Assembly (NCBI GenBank): GCA_947626175.1
Contig: CANQRE010000052.1
Span: 1-5,400 of the forward strand
Source of the DNA: an uncultured Clostridia bacterium
GTDB lineage: Bacteria; Bacillota; Clostridia; Christensenellales; UBA1242
Length of the DNA stretch: 5,400 nt
Direction of reading: 5' to 3'
The translations under genes were made by a program, and so were the position numbers. The notes under the pieces were generated by a model. The model saw only the letters and a list, made by a program, of their open reading frames with translations, did no database searches and was not told the DNA's origin. Shown here piece after piece: positions 1 to 4,614 of this stretch (positions are counted from its first letter, which is position 1; the number at the start of each line of letters is the position of its first letter).

Positions 1-1
1 C

Positions 2-733
2 GACATTCTCAACAATGGCGAAGGTTACACCAGCACATTCACATCCACAATTTCCAACACGGCTGCAGGTGTGAGCGTAACTCAAATTGTTGAGGGAAGG
101 GTGAACAGCGGTGTTAACAGCCGTGGCGAAAGGGTTTCGGTTGAAGAAAACTATTATCACACTGTTGGCGAAGTTCCAAGCATGGCAAGTGGAATGGTTG
201 CAAACTATTTCAAAGGTTTTTATGTCAACAAAGCAAACAAAACAGTTCAAGCTGCCATAACAAACAAATATTCTTATGCTCAAAAGCAATATTCATATGA
301 CCTATCTGCTGCATCAGAAAACAAAACTTACACAATTAATCAAGCGGTTGAAAAATATAAAATCCTTCAAGGATTGGATTTTCCAATTGCAATCACCGAA
401 AAAAATTCCTCAAATTCAAGCAACAAACCTGACAAAAACAACAAAAATTATCAAATAATTTCATTTAGAATTGAGGATTTCACCTCGCTTTCTCAGGAAT
501 TTTTGGATTTCTTTGGCAGCACTGGGGCAATGACTGGGATTGAATACAGATCTTTGACAGTTGAATTTAAAATTAACAAAAAAAATGGCTACATTGTTTC
601 TATAACCCGAAATGAAGCTCTCCATGCAACTGCTCATGCAATGGGACTTGATGTTGGAGTTGACAGTGTTGTGTCAACAACACAAAACTTTTCATCGATG
701 AACAAAGCGGCCCTTTTGAAAGATAGTTTATAA
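2..733 (+). CDS. Array copy 1: anchored ectodomain paralogue, 5'-truncated by window edge
   Basis: Function is unknown. The frame is open from base 2 to the TAA at 731-733 (243 residues visible), so the real start, membrane anchor and stalk lie to the left. The first residues, DILNNGEG, match the DIYNNGKG motif that opens the ectodomain in the three downstream genes. GTG at 71 is therefore an internal codon and not the start. Other family landmarks are DFPIAI (about residues 132-137), EFKINKKNGY in the C-terminal third, and a terminal block QNFSSMNKAALLKDSL that corresponds to FQTMDK..VI.K.Y. It is the most diverged copy: LEEEWFYF and GYRAIN are not recognisable, and an Asn/Ser/Lys-rich loop (about residues 142-155) replaces the RKD region. 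It lies 30 nt upstream of copy 2 with no terminator between, so the two are probably cotranscribed. Existence of the gene is secure; family membership rests on short motifs in conserved order. Confidence 0.92.
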   Translation, partial: DILNNGEGYTSTFTSTISNTAAGVSVTQIVEGRVNSGVNSRGERVSVEENYYHTVGEVPSMASGMVANYFKGFYVNKANKTVQAAITNKYSYAQKQYSYDLSAASENKTYTINQAVEKYKILQGLDFPIAITEKNSSNSSNKPDKNNKNYQIISFRIEDFTSLSQEFLDFFGSTGAMTGIEYRSLTVEFKINKKNGYIVSITRNEALHATAHAMGLDVGVDSVVSTTQNFSSMNKAALLKDSL

Positions 734-748
734 TGGGCTTGTCCCATT
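732..748 (+). other. Hairpin between copies 1 and 2, overlapping the stop codon
   Basis: AATGGG (732-737) and CCCATT (743-748) form a perfect 6-bp stem around a 5-nt loop. The stem starts inside the TAA stop of copy 1. No T-tract follows (the next bases are CAAAAAAG), so it is not a standard intrinsic terminator. It could be a processing or mRNA-stability element between two cotranscribed genes, or it could be chance. Confidence 0.45.
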
Positions 749-753
749 CAAAA

Positions 754-758
754 AAGGG
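754..758 (+). promoter_or_regulatory. Weak ribosome binding site of copy 2
   Basis: AAGGG lies 5 nt before the ATG at 764. It is only a partial Shine-Dalgarno match, but it is the only candidate in the 30-nt gap and it supports the ATG start, after which the conserved basic N-terminus begins. Confidence 0.45.
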
Positions 759-763
759 CGAAG

Positions 764-1783
764 ATGAAACCAAAATCAGTAAGATACAACATAATATGTT
801 TTTCACTTGTTGCTTTGTGTGCAGCCCATATAGGGGTGGGCTTTTTTGTGCCAACAATTTTGCAAGGGGCAAACAGCAGTCAGGATTCGCAAATAACTGA
901 CTCGGTTACCCCAAACGTTGACAGTGACATCACTGATTCTCCCTCAACATCTGAGTCGCAGCAACTGCCAACTGACCCAATTGAACTTATAAATTATGCG
1001 CTAGACATCTATAACAATGGCAAGGGCAGTTTGTCGCGGTTTAACTTTATCGTTCAAAACAGCGGAGTTTTGCCAAAGGAATATGGTGGATTTGGCGCAC
1101 ATGTAACGCAATATGCCACAGGCCGAATTGCCCGCACTCCGACACAAAATTTGGAAGAAAGTTATTTTTATTATGGCGGCATAGGCGACTCAACAATCGA
1201 AGGGCTTTTGGTAAGCAACGATTTGGTCAAGTTTGGCTATCGTGCAATCAATGTTGACTTGGCTCGTGATAGCATTGATTGTGTTGAAACACCTGAAATA
1301 AACATAAACACCAATGAAGCAAATTGCTCCAATTGGTCATATAATCTTGGTAGCAAAACAACAAGAAGTGCTTACAATGTTGCAAATGGGAAAAACAGAT
1401 TCAAGGTTATTTATTCAATGGAATTTCCGCTTGTTATCAGTTATGACACTGTGGAAATAACTGACATCAACATTCGAAAAGACCCACAATACAAATATAT
1501 CACTGTGTCATACAAATTGGACAAGCTTCCTGAAATGCTAAATGATTATTACATGGCAAACAGTGCCCTTCGCACAGTTAGCTATTCTTCTTACACAATG
1601 GAGTTCAAAATCAGCAAAAAAACAGGCCGGCTCAGCCAATATGTGAGAAGGGAAGCCTTCAAAAGTTATGGTCTGAAAGGCAAATTGGAAATTTCGTCAA
1701 ACGCAACATTCACTCAAACATTTGAAACAATGGACAAGCCAACAATTGTGAACAAAGTGTATGAAAAACTTAACAAAAACTGA
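764..1783 (+). CDS. Array copy 2: membrane-anchored ectodomain protein, unknown function
   Basis: 339 residues, family not recognised. Order seen: basic cytoplasmic N-terminus (MKPKSVRYN), one hydrophobic helix (about 9-30), a Ser/Thr/Asp/Gln-rich stalk (about 35-69), then the exported domain. Landmarks: DPIELINYALDIYNNGKGS (71-89), LEESYFYY (130-137), FGYRAIN (157-163), FPLVISYDTVEI (221-232), IRKDPQYKYITVSY (237-250), SSYTMEFKISKKTGRL (275-290) and TFETMDK (319-325). The last third, dense in alternating Tyr/Val/Ile, suggests beta-sheet. C19 in the helix is not in a lipobox (LVALC), so a lipoprotein is unlikely; a signal anchor with the C-terminus outside the cell fits best. Unlike copies 3 and 4 it has two ectodomain cysteines (C173, C188). 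It probably shares a transcript with copy 1 and ends at the terminator that contains its TGA stop. Confident as a gene; topology inferred. Confidence 0.95.
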   Translation: MKPKSVRYNIICFSLVALCAAHIGVGFFVPTILQGANSSQDSQITDSVTPNVDSDITDSPSTSESQQLPTDPIELINYALDIYNNGKGSLSRFNFIVQNSGVLPKEYGGFGAHVTQYATGRIARTPTQNLEESYFYYGGIGDSTIEGLLVSNDLVKFGYRAINVDLARDSIDCVETPEININTNEANCSNWSYNLGSKTTRSAYNVANGKNRFKVIYSMEFPLVISYDTVEITDINIRKDPQYKYITVSYKLDKLPEMLNDYYMANSALRTVSYSSYTMEFKISKKTGRLSQYVRREAFKSYGLKGKLEISSNATFTQTFETMDKPTIVNKVYEKLNKN

Positions 1784-1802
1784 CAAAAAAGTCAGTTTTT
1801 TT
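1775..1802 (+). terminator. Intrinsic terminator after copy 2
   Basis: AAAAACTGAC (1775-1784) pairs perfectly with GTCAGTTTTT (1791-1800) around a loop of six A, and the T run continues to 1802. The stem contains the TGA stop of copy 2 (1781-1783). It closes the copy 1-copy 2 transcript and lies just before the promoter of copy 3. Confidence 0.88.
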
Positions 1803-1812
1803 GTTATACTTA

Positions 1813-1841
1813 TTGACACAAGCGAACTCATTTGGTAAAAT
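1813..1841 (+). promoter_or_regulatory. Housekeeping-sigma promoter of copy 3
   Basis: Consensus -35 TTGACA (1813-1818), a 17-nt spacer, then TAAAAT (1836-1841), one mismatch from TATAAT. Transcription should begin near 1848, giving a leader of about 40 nt. It follows directly on the terminator of copy 2, so copy 3 starts a new transcription unit. Confidence 0.82.
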
Positions 1842-1846
1842 AAACA

Positions 1847-1861
1847 TAACTAATATAGTTA
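1847..1861 (+). repeat. Short AT palindrome at the predicted start of the copy 3 transcript
   Basis: TAACTA (1847-1852) and TAGTTA (1856-1861) are perfect inverted repeats around ATA, at about +1 to +14 of the predicted transcript. The left arm belongs to CATAACTAATA (1845-1855), which recurs at 3009-3019 before copy 4, where the right arm is missing. It could be an operator or a weak 5' stem-loop. In such AT-rich DNA chance is a real alternative. Confidence 0.35.
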
Positions 1862-1873
1862 AATAACATAAGT

Positions 1874-1879
1874 AAAAGG
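1874..1879 (+). promoter_or_regulatory. Ribosome binding site of copy 3
   Basis: AAAAGG ends 8 nt before the ATG at 1888, a good Shine-Dalgarno core at normal spacing. It supports that start, which places the conserved MK.RK.RY N-terminus directly before the membrane helix. Confidence 0.65.
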
Positions 1880-1887
1880 TTGAAATT

Positions 1888-2943
1888 ATGAAATCTAGAA
1901 AAGTCAGATATGCAATAATAACAACTTTTTTAGTCCTTGTGTTTGGCGCTTACATAGGGATGGATTTATACACTTATTCCACCACTTCGGCGATCAATGA
2001 CCCGGTGGTTGAGCAGGGAGGTGCTGAGCAAGACCCAAGCATCGGCGTTGGCGGCGATGATGAATTTAACGATGACTCAACGTCAGAAAAAGTAAATCTT
2101 CCATCCGACCCAATTGACTTAATAAATTATGGCCTTAACATATATAACAATGGCAAGGGCAGCACTTCCACTTTGAAATACACCCTTGAAGCGTATGGCA
2201 CTTTGGATATGCAACTTTTGCATCTTAATTGCGGCTTTTCGCAGCACATGGACGGAAATTTGATCAAAACCAGCACCGAAAGTTTGGAAGAAGAATGGTT
2301 TTATTTTGATTCAATTTTCCCAGCCGACATTAAAAGTTTGGCAACTGAAATGCTCTTAAAATTTAAAGCGGCAAAAATTGGTTACAGGGCAATCAACGCC
2401 GATCAAGCAAACGACAAAGTAACACTTGTTGAAACAAAAAAGGCAGATGAAAAAACAAAAACGTATGACCTAAACGATTCAACTGCAACAAAAGGTGAGT
2501 GGAACTATCAGGAAGGAACTGGAAGGTTCATTGCGCTGCTTGCGGACGACTTTCCACTTGAAATAAGTTATGACACCGTTCAAATTCGAAAAAATGATGT
2601 CCGCAAGGACAAGGATTATGCTTATATCACAGTTTCTTATGTGCTTGACCGCCTTCCAAGCGATTATGATTATTATCATATCGTCAACATTTATGATGAC
2701 CTTTCAAGAAAAACAAGAGTAACTTTCACTGGCTATGATTTTGAGTTTAAAATAAACAAAAAAACAGGCAAAATAAAGCAAATCACAAAAACTGAAAACT
2801 TTAACACATATTATGCTCCAAAGTCAAAAGACGGCCCAATTGTGTTCAACATAAATGTCAGATCTTCTTATGTCCAAACCTTCCAAACAATGGACAAAAC
2901 TCCTGTGATTAACAAAATATATGAAAAATACACAAAAGCTTAA
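1888..2943 (+). CDS. Array copy 3: membrane-anchored ectodomain protein, unknown function
   Basis: 351 residues, the closest relative of copy 4; family not recognised. Basic N-terminus (MKSRKVRYA), membrane helix about 9-27 with FGAYIG at 19-24, and a Gly/Asp/Glu-rich acidic stalk (about 36-70). The exported domain shows DPIDLINYGLNIYNNGKGS (74-92), CGFSQHMDGNL (115-125), LEEEWFYFDS (133-142), KIGYRAINADQANDKV (163-178), KGEWNYQEG (202-210), DFPLEISYDTV (221-231), RKDKDYAYITVSY (239-251), FEFKINKKTGKIKQI (285-299) and TFQTMDK (331-337). There is one cysteine (C115), shared with copy 4, and no lipobox or C-terminal LPXTG signal, so anchoring should be by the N-terminal helix. Signal-peptide cleavage after TSA (33-35) is a weaker alternative. 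It has its own promoter, and no terminator is visible after its stop, so readthrough into copy 4 is likely. Confidence 0.96.
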   Translation: MKSRKVRYAIITTFLVLVFGAYIGMDLYTYSTTSAINDPVVEQGGAEQDPSIGVGGDDEFNDDSTSEKVNLPSDPIDLINYGLNIYNNGKGSTSTLKYTLEAYGTLDMQLLHLNCGFSQHMDGNLIKTSTESLEEEWFYFDSIFPADIKSLATEMLLKFKAAKIGYRAINADQANDKVTLVETKKADEKTKTYDLNDSTATKGEWNYQEGTGRFIALLADDFPLEISYDTVQIRKNDVRKDKDYAYITVSYVLDRLPSDYDYYHIVNIYDDLSRKTRVTFTGYDFEFKINKKTGKIKQITKTENFNTYYAPKSKDGPIVFNINVRSSYVQTFQTMDKTPVINKIYEKYTKA

Positions 2944-2961
2944 GTTAATTTTGCCCTGCTA

Positions 2962-2990
2962 TTGACAAATTGGCACATTTTTGATACAAT
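2962..2990 (+). promoter_or_regulatory. Extended -10 promoter of copy 4
   Basis: Consensus -35 TTGACA (2962-2967), a 17-nt spacer, and TACAAT (2985-2990), one mismatch from consensus. TG at 2982-2983 is one base before the hexamer, making an extended -10. The predicted start is near 2997, with a leader of about 26 nt. By match it should be at least as strong as the promoter of copy 3. Confidence 0.85.
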
Positions 2991-3003
2991 CATTTTTGTG
3001 TTT

Positions 3004-3008
3004 AGGGG
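3004..3008 (+). promoter_or_regulatory. Ribosome binding site of copy 4, long spacing
   Basis: AGGGG is the only Shine-Dalgarno-like string in the leader. It ends 14 nt before the ATG at 3023, longer than the usual 5-10 nt. No other start codon fits better: the ATG at 3023 gives an N-terminus that matches copy 3 from the first residue. Translation initiation may be weaker than promoter strength suggests. Confidence 0.45.
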
Positions 3009-3022
3009 CATAACTAATAATA

Positions 3023-4051
3023 ATGAAAGCAAGAAAAATCCGATATACAATCATAACAACATTTTTGGTCCTGTTGTTTGGCGCATACATAGGGCTGGAT
3101 TTATACACAAATTCAAATGCCCAAGCAACCAATGTTCCAACCAATTCGCAAGGTGAAGTTGACCTAAATCCAAATGAAGATATTGAATTTAACACTCCGC
3201 CGACCTCGCAAACAGCAAAAATTCCGTCTGATTCAATAGATTTAATCAATTATGCTTTGGACATATACAACAACGGAAAGGGAAGCTCATCCACCCTTGC
3301 AATGGAAGTGAACATTTCTGGCACAATAGATTTGGCATCATTGCATGTGAATTGTGGCTTCACTCAGCACGTTAACGGAAATTTGTGCCGAAATGGCAAG
3401 GAAAGTTTGGAAGAAGAGTGGTTTTATTTTGACTCCGCGCGCCCAGCTGATGTAAAAGATATTTTAACAGATGTGATTGTTCGATTTAATGCAGCAAAAA
3501 TTGGTTACAGAGCAATCAACACCGATCAAGCAAATGACAAAGTGATCCTTGTTGAAACAAAAAAAGCAGATCCTTTTGCAAGAACATATGACCTAAATGA
3601 TGCAACTGCCGCAAAAGGTGAGTGGAACTATCAGGACGGAATAAATCGATTCAAAGTTTTATTTGCCGATGATTTTGCTCTTCCAATCAACAATAACACA
3701 GTTGAAATCAGAAAAAATGATTTAAGAAAAGATCCTGATTATGTTTACATAAAAGTTGAATATGACCTAGATGATTTGCCGGAGGATTTAGATTATTATT
3801 ATCAAGCAAATGCAACCCTTCAAAAAGTTGAATATTCGTCTTATGCGTATGAATTTAAAATCCACAAAAAAACTGGCAAGCTCAAGCAAATCATAAGGAC
3901 TGAAAAGTTTAAGGCATACAGATATTTTGATATTCCTGATTTAGGGAAGTTAACAATGGACATCAATGGGGAAGTGAGCTATGTTCAATCATTCCAAACA
4001 ATGGACAAAGCGGCTGTAATCAAAAAACCATATCTTGAATATAAAAAATAA
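3023..4051 (+). CDS. Array copy 4: membrane-anchored ectodomain protein, unknown function
   Basis: 342 residues, sister of copy 3; family not recognised. Basic N-terminus (MKARKIRYT), membrane helix about 9-27 with FGAYIG (19-24), and an Asn/Thr/Ser/Pro-rich stalk (about 31-67). The exported domain shows DSIDLINYALDIYNNGKGS (70-88), CGFTQHVNGNL (111-121), LEEEWFYFDS (129-138), KIGYRAINTDQANDKV (159-174), KGEWNYQDG (198-206), RKDPDYVYIKVEY (235-247), YEFKIHKKTGKLKQI (276-290) and SFQTMDK (323-329). It differs from copy 3 by a shorter stalk, DFALPINNNTVEI in place of DFPLEISYDTVQI, and a second cysteine (C122). Export with the C-terminus outside is inferred; cleavage after AQA (33-35) is possible, which would make it secreted. 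It has its own promoter, may also receive readthrough from copy 3, and ends at a strong terminator whose stem begins in its stop codon. Confidence 0.96.
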   Translation: MKARKIRYTIITTFLVLLFGAYIGLDLYTNSNAQATNVPTNSQGEVDLNPNEDIEFNTPPTSQTAKIPSDSIDLINYALDIYNNGKGSSSTLAMEVNISGTIDLASLHVNCGFTQHVNGNLCRNGKESLEEEWFYFDSARPADVKDILTDVIVRFNAAKIGYRAINTDQANDKVILVETKKADPFARTYDLNDATAAKGEWNYQDGINRFKVLFADDFALPINNNTVEIRKNDLRKDPDYVYIKVEYDLDDLPEDLDYYYQANATLQKVEYSSYAYEFKIHKKTGKLKQIIRTEKFKAYRYFDIPDLGKLTMDINGEVSYVQSFQTMDKAAVIKKPYLEYKK

Positions 4052-4076
4052 AAGCAAATTCACATTTGCTTTTTTT
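4050..4076 (+). terminator. Intrinsic terminator after copy 4
   Basis: AAAAGCAAAT (4050-4059) pairs perfectly with ATTTGCTTTT (4064-4073) around a TCAC loop, and the T run spans 4070-4076. The stem begins inside the TAA stop (4049-4051). It closes the array. Confidence 0.88.
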
Positions 4077-4096
4077 GTTTTCAAATATAGCAACAA

Positions 4097-4123
4097 AAAA
4101 AGCCACATGTTTTGTGGCTTTTT
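4097..4123. terminator. Bidirectional terminator between convergent genes
   Basis: AAAAAGCCACA (4097-4107) pairs perfectly with TGTGGCTTTTT (4113-4123) around a 5-nt loop. The plus strand reads T from 4119 to 4123. The minus strand has a run of seven T (complement of A at 4095-4101). It terminates the minus-strand gene, which ends 11 nt away at 4134, and backs up the terminator of copy 4 only about 20 nt upstream. Confidence 0.85.
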
Positions 4124-4133
4124 GTTTTGACTA

Positions 4134-4505
4134 TTATTTTGCTTTTTTGTCTGTTTCTTGCTCTTCAACTTCTTCGTCATGTTCAGGCTTGCAGATGAAT
4201 CTATGAATGATCCAAGCAACAAGTGTGGTGATTCCTGTAAGCACAACGCCGCAACCGATTGAAAGGAGCATGATGTAAAGTTCGCTTCCTTCAAAGATGT
4301 TGTATGCTGCAAACACGCATGCAAACCACATTATGAATGTGATCATTGGAAGGATAACTGTGAACAACACTTGCAAAAATGTGTTTCTGTATCCTCCAGG
4401 ACGCTTAAGTGTGAAGAACACCATCGCGATTGTTAGAATTGAAAAAACAATTCCAAGAATAAAAGTTGTAAGTTGAAAAGCAGTTAAAAATTCAAATTTG
4501 ACCAT
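4134..4505 (-). CDS. Small three-helix membrane protein with acidic C-terminal tail, unknown function
   Basis: 123 residues, not recognised. Three hydrophobic helices at about 8-31, 45-68 and 77-101. The first loop is basic and glycine-containing (KRPGGYRN, 34-41), the second acidic (FEGSE, 71-75), and the tail after HRFICK (101-106) is highly charged: HDEEVEEQETDKKAK. By the positive-inside rule the N-terminus is outside and the first loop and tail are cytoplasmic. Cysteines at 63, 85 and 105 form no recognisable motif. The ATG (complement of 4503-4505) follows a strong Shine-Dalgarno and a near-consensus promoter, so it is its own transcription unit, convergent with the array and divergent from the Fn3 gene. 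No enzymatic motif is seen; a role with the surface proteins beside it would be guesswork. Confidence 0.92.
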   Translation of the reverse strand: MVKFEFLTAFQLTTFILGIVFSILTIAMVFFTLKRPGGYRNTFLQVLFTVILPMITFIMWFACVFAAYNIFEGSELYIMLLSIGCGVVLTGITTLVAWIIHRFICKPEHDEEVEEQETDKKAK

Positions 4506-4508
4506 TTT

Positions 4509-4515
4509 CCCCTCC
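4509..4515 (-). promoter_or_regulatory. Strong ribosome binding site of the three-helix protein
   Basis: On the minus strand this reads GGAGGGG, with the GGAGG core (4511-4515) 5 nt before the ATG. It is the best Shine-Dalgarno in the window and fixes the start. Confidence 0.85.
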
Positions 4516-4527
4516 AGTTATATGTAT

Positions 4528-4556
4528 ATTCTATCACATCAACAATAATTTGTCAA
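4528..4556 (-). promoter_or_regulatory. Extended -10 promoter of the three-helix protein
   Basis: Minus strand: TTGACA (complement of 4551-4556), a 17-nt spacer, then TAGAAT (complement of 4528-4533), one mismatch from consensus. TGA directly before the hexamer makes an extended -10. The predicted start is near 4521, giving a leader of about 16 nt with the Shine-Dalgarno inside it. Confidence 0.82.
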
Positions 4557-4571
4557 TATTAAAATTTAATA
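4557..4571. repeat. 15-bp AT palindrome between divergent promoters
   Basis: TATTAAA (4557-4563) and TTTAATA (4565-4571) are perfect inverted repeats around a central A. The palindrome abuts the -35 of the minus-strand promoter and lies 8 nt before the proposed -35 of the plus-strand promoter. It could be a shared operator or simply an A/T-rich UP element. Confidence 0.35.
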
Positions 4572-4579
4572 AAAATCGT

Positions 4580-4608
4580 TTGTTTACATTTTTTTTATGG
4601 TGTATAAT
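4580..4608 (+). promoter_or_regulatory. Promoter of the Fn3 surface protein gene
   Basis: Perfect -10 TATAAT (4603-4608) with a weak -35 TTGTTT (4580-4585) at 17 nt. TTTACA (4583-4588) matches the -35 better but at only 14 nt. The predicted transcription start falls at about 4615, on the GTG start codon itself. Confidence 0.55.
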
Positions 4609-4614
4609 AACATT

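Larger units (their letters stand above)
1888..4051 (+). repeat. Recent tandem duplication: copies 3 and 4
   Basis: Copies 3 and 4 are direct repeats about 1,135 bp apart at their starts and still align at the DNA level. 2491-2513 and 3614-3636 are identical over 23 bases. 2371-2411 and 3494-3534 differ at only a few bases. The coding stretch for LEEEWFYFD is also nearly the same. The repeat includes the promoter: both copies have ATTGACA followed by CATTT and a -10 at the same distance. Stalks and the 5' leader between -10 and ATG differ in length. Copies 1 and 2 belong to the same family but are too diverged to show long DNA identity. Confidence 0.8.

Noticed and set aside
276..458. Plus-strand 60-codon open frame in a second frame
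   Set aside because: It is inside copy 1, whose own frame carries the family motifs; the alternative product is a Lys/Ile/Thr-rich shadow of the A-rich codons.
732..748. Intergenic hairpin as terminator between copies 1 and 2
   Set aside because: The 6-bp stem has no following T-tract, and copy 2 has no promoter of its own in the 30-nt gap, so transcription must pass through.
806..822. Lipobox in copy 2 (LVALC around C19)
   Set aside because: The residue before Cys is Leu, not Gly/Ala/Ser, Cys is in the middle of the hydrophobic stretch, and copies 3 and 4 have no Cys there.
600..872. Minus-strand open frame of 90 codons
   Set aside because: It lies antisense across the end of copy 1 and the start of copy 2, spans their junction, has no Shine-Dalgarno or promoter, and gives a composition unlike a real protein.
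2479..2679. Minus-strand 66-codon open frame
   Set aside because: Antisense to the most conserved part of copy 3; its hydrophobic stretch is the complement of Asp/Tyr/Asn codons and there is no initiation signal.
2935..2965. Terminator after copy 3
   Set aside because: AAGCTT and CTTAAG are self-complementary, but no stem with a loop and T-tract can be drawn before the promoter of copy 4.
2959..3249. Overlapping open frames on both strands at the start of copy 4
   Set aside because: Both cover the promoter and N-terminus of copy 4, which matches copy 3 from the first residue. Neither alternative frame matches anything in the corresponding region of copy 3.
3950..4051. Sortase (LPXTG-type) anchor at the C-termini of the array proteins
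   Set aside because: The C-termini are short, charged (KIYEKYTKA, YLEYKK) and have no LPXTG or hydrophobic tail.
3989..4324. Minus-strand 111-codon open frame
   Set aside because: It runs through two terminators, overlaps the end of copy 4 and uses a different frame over the three-helix gene, which has a proper promoter and Shine-Dalgarno.
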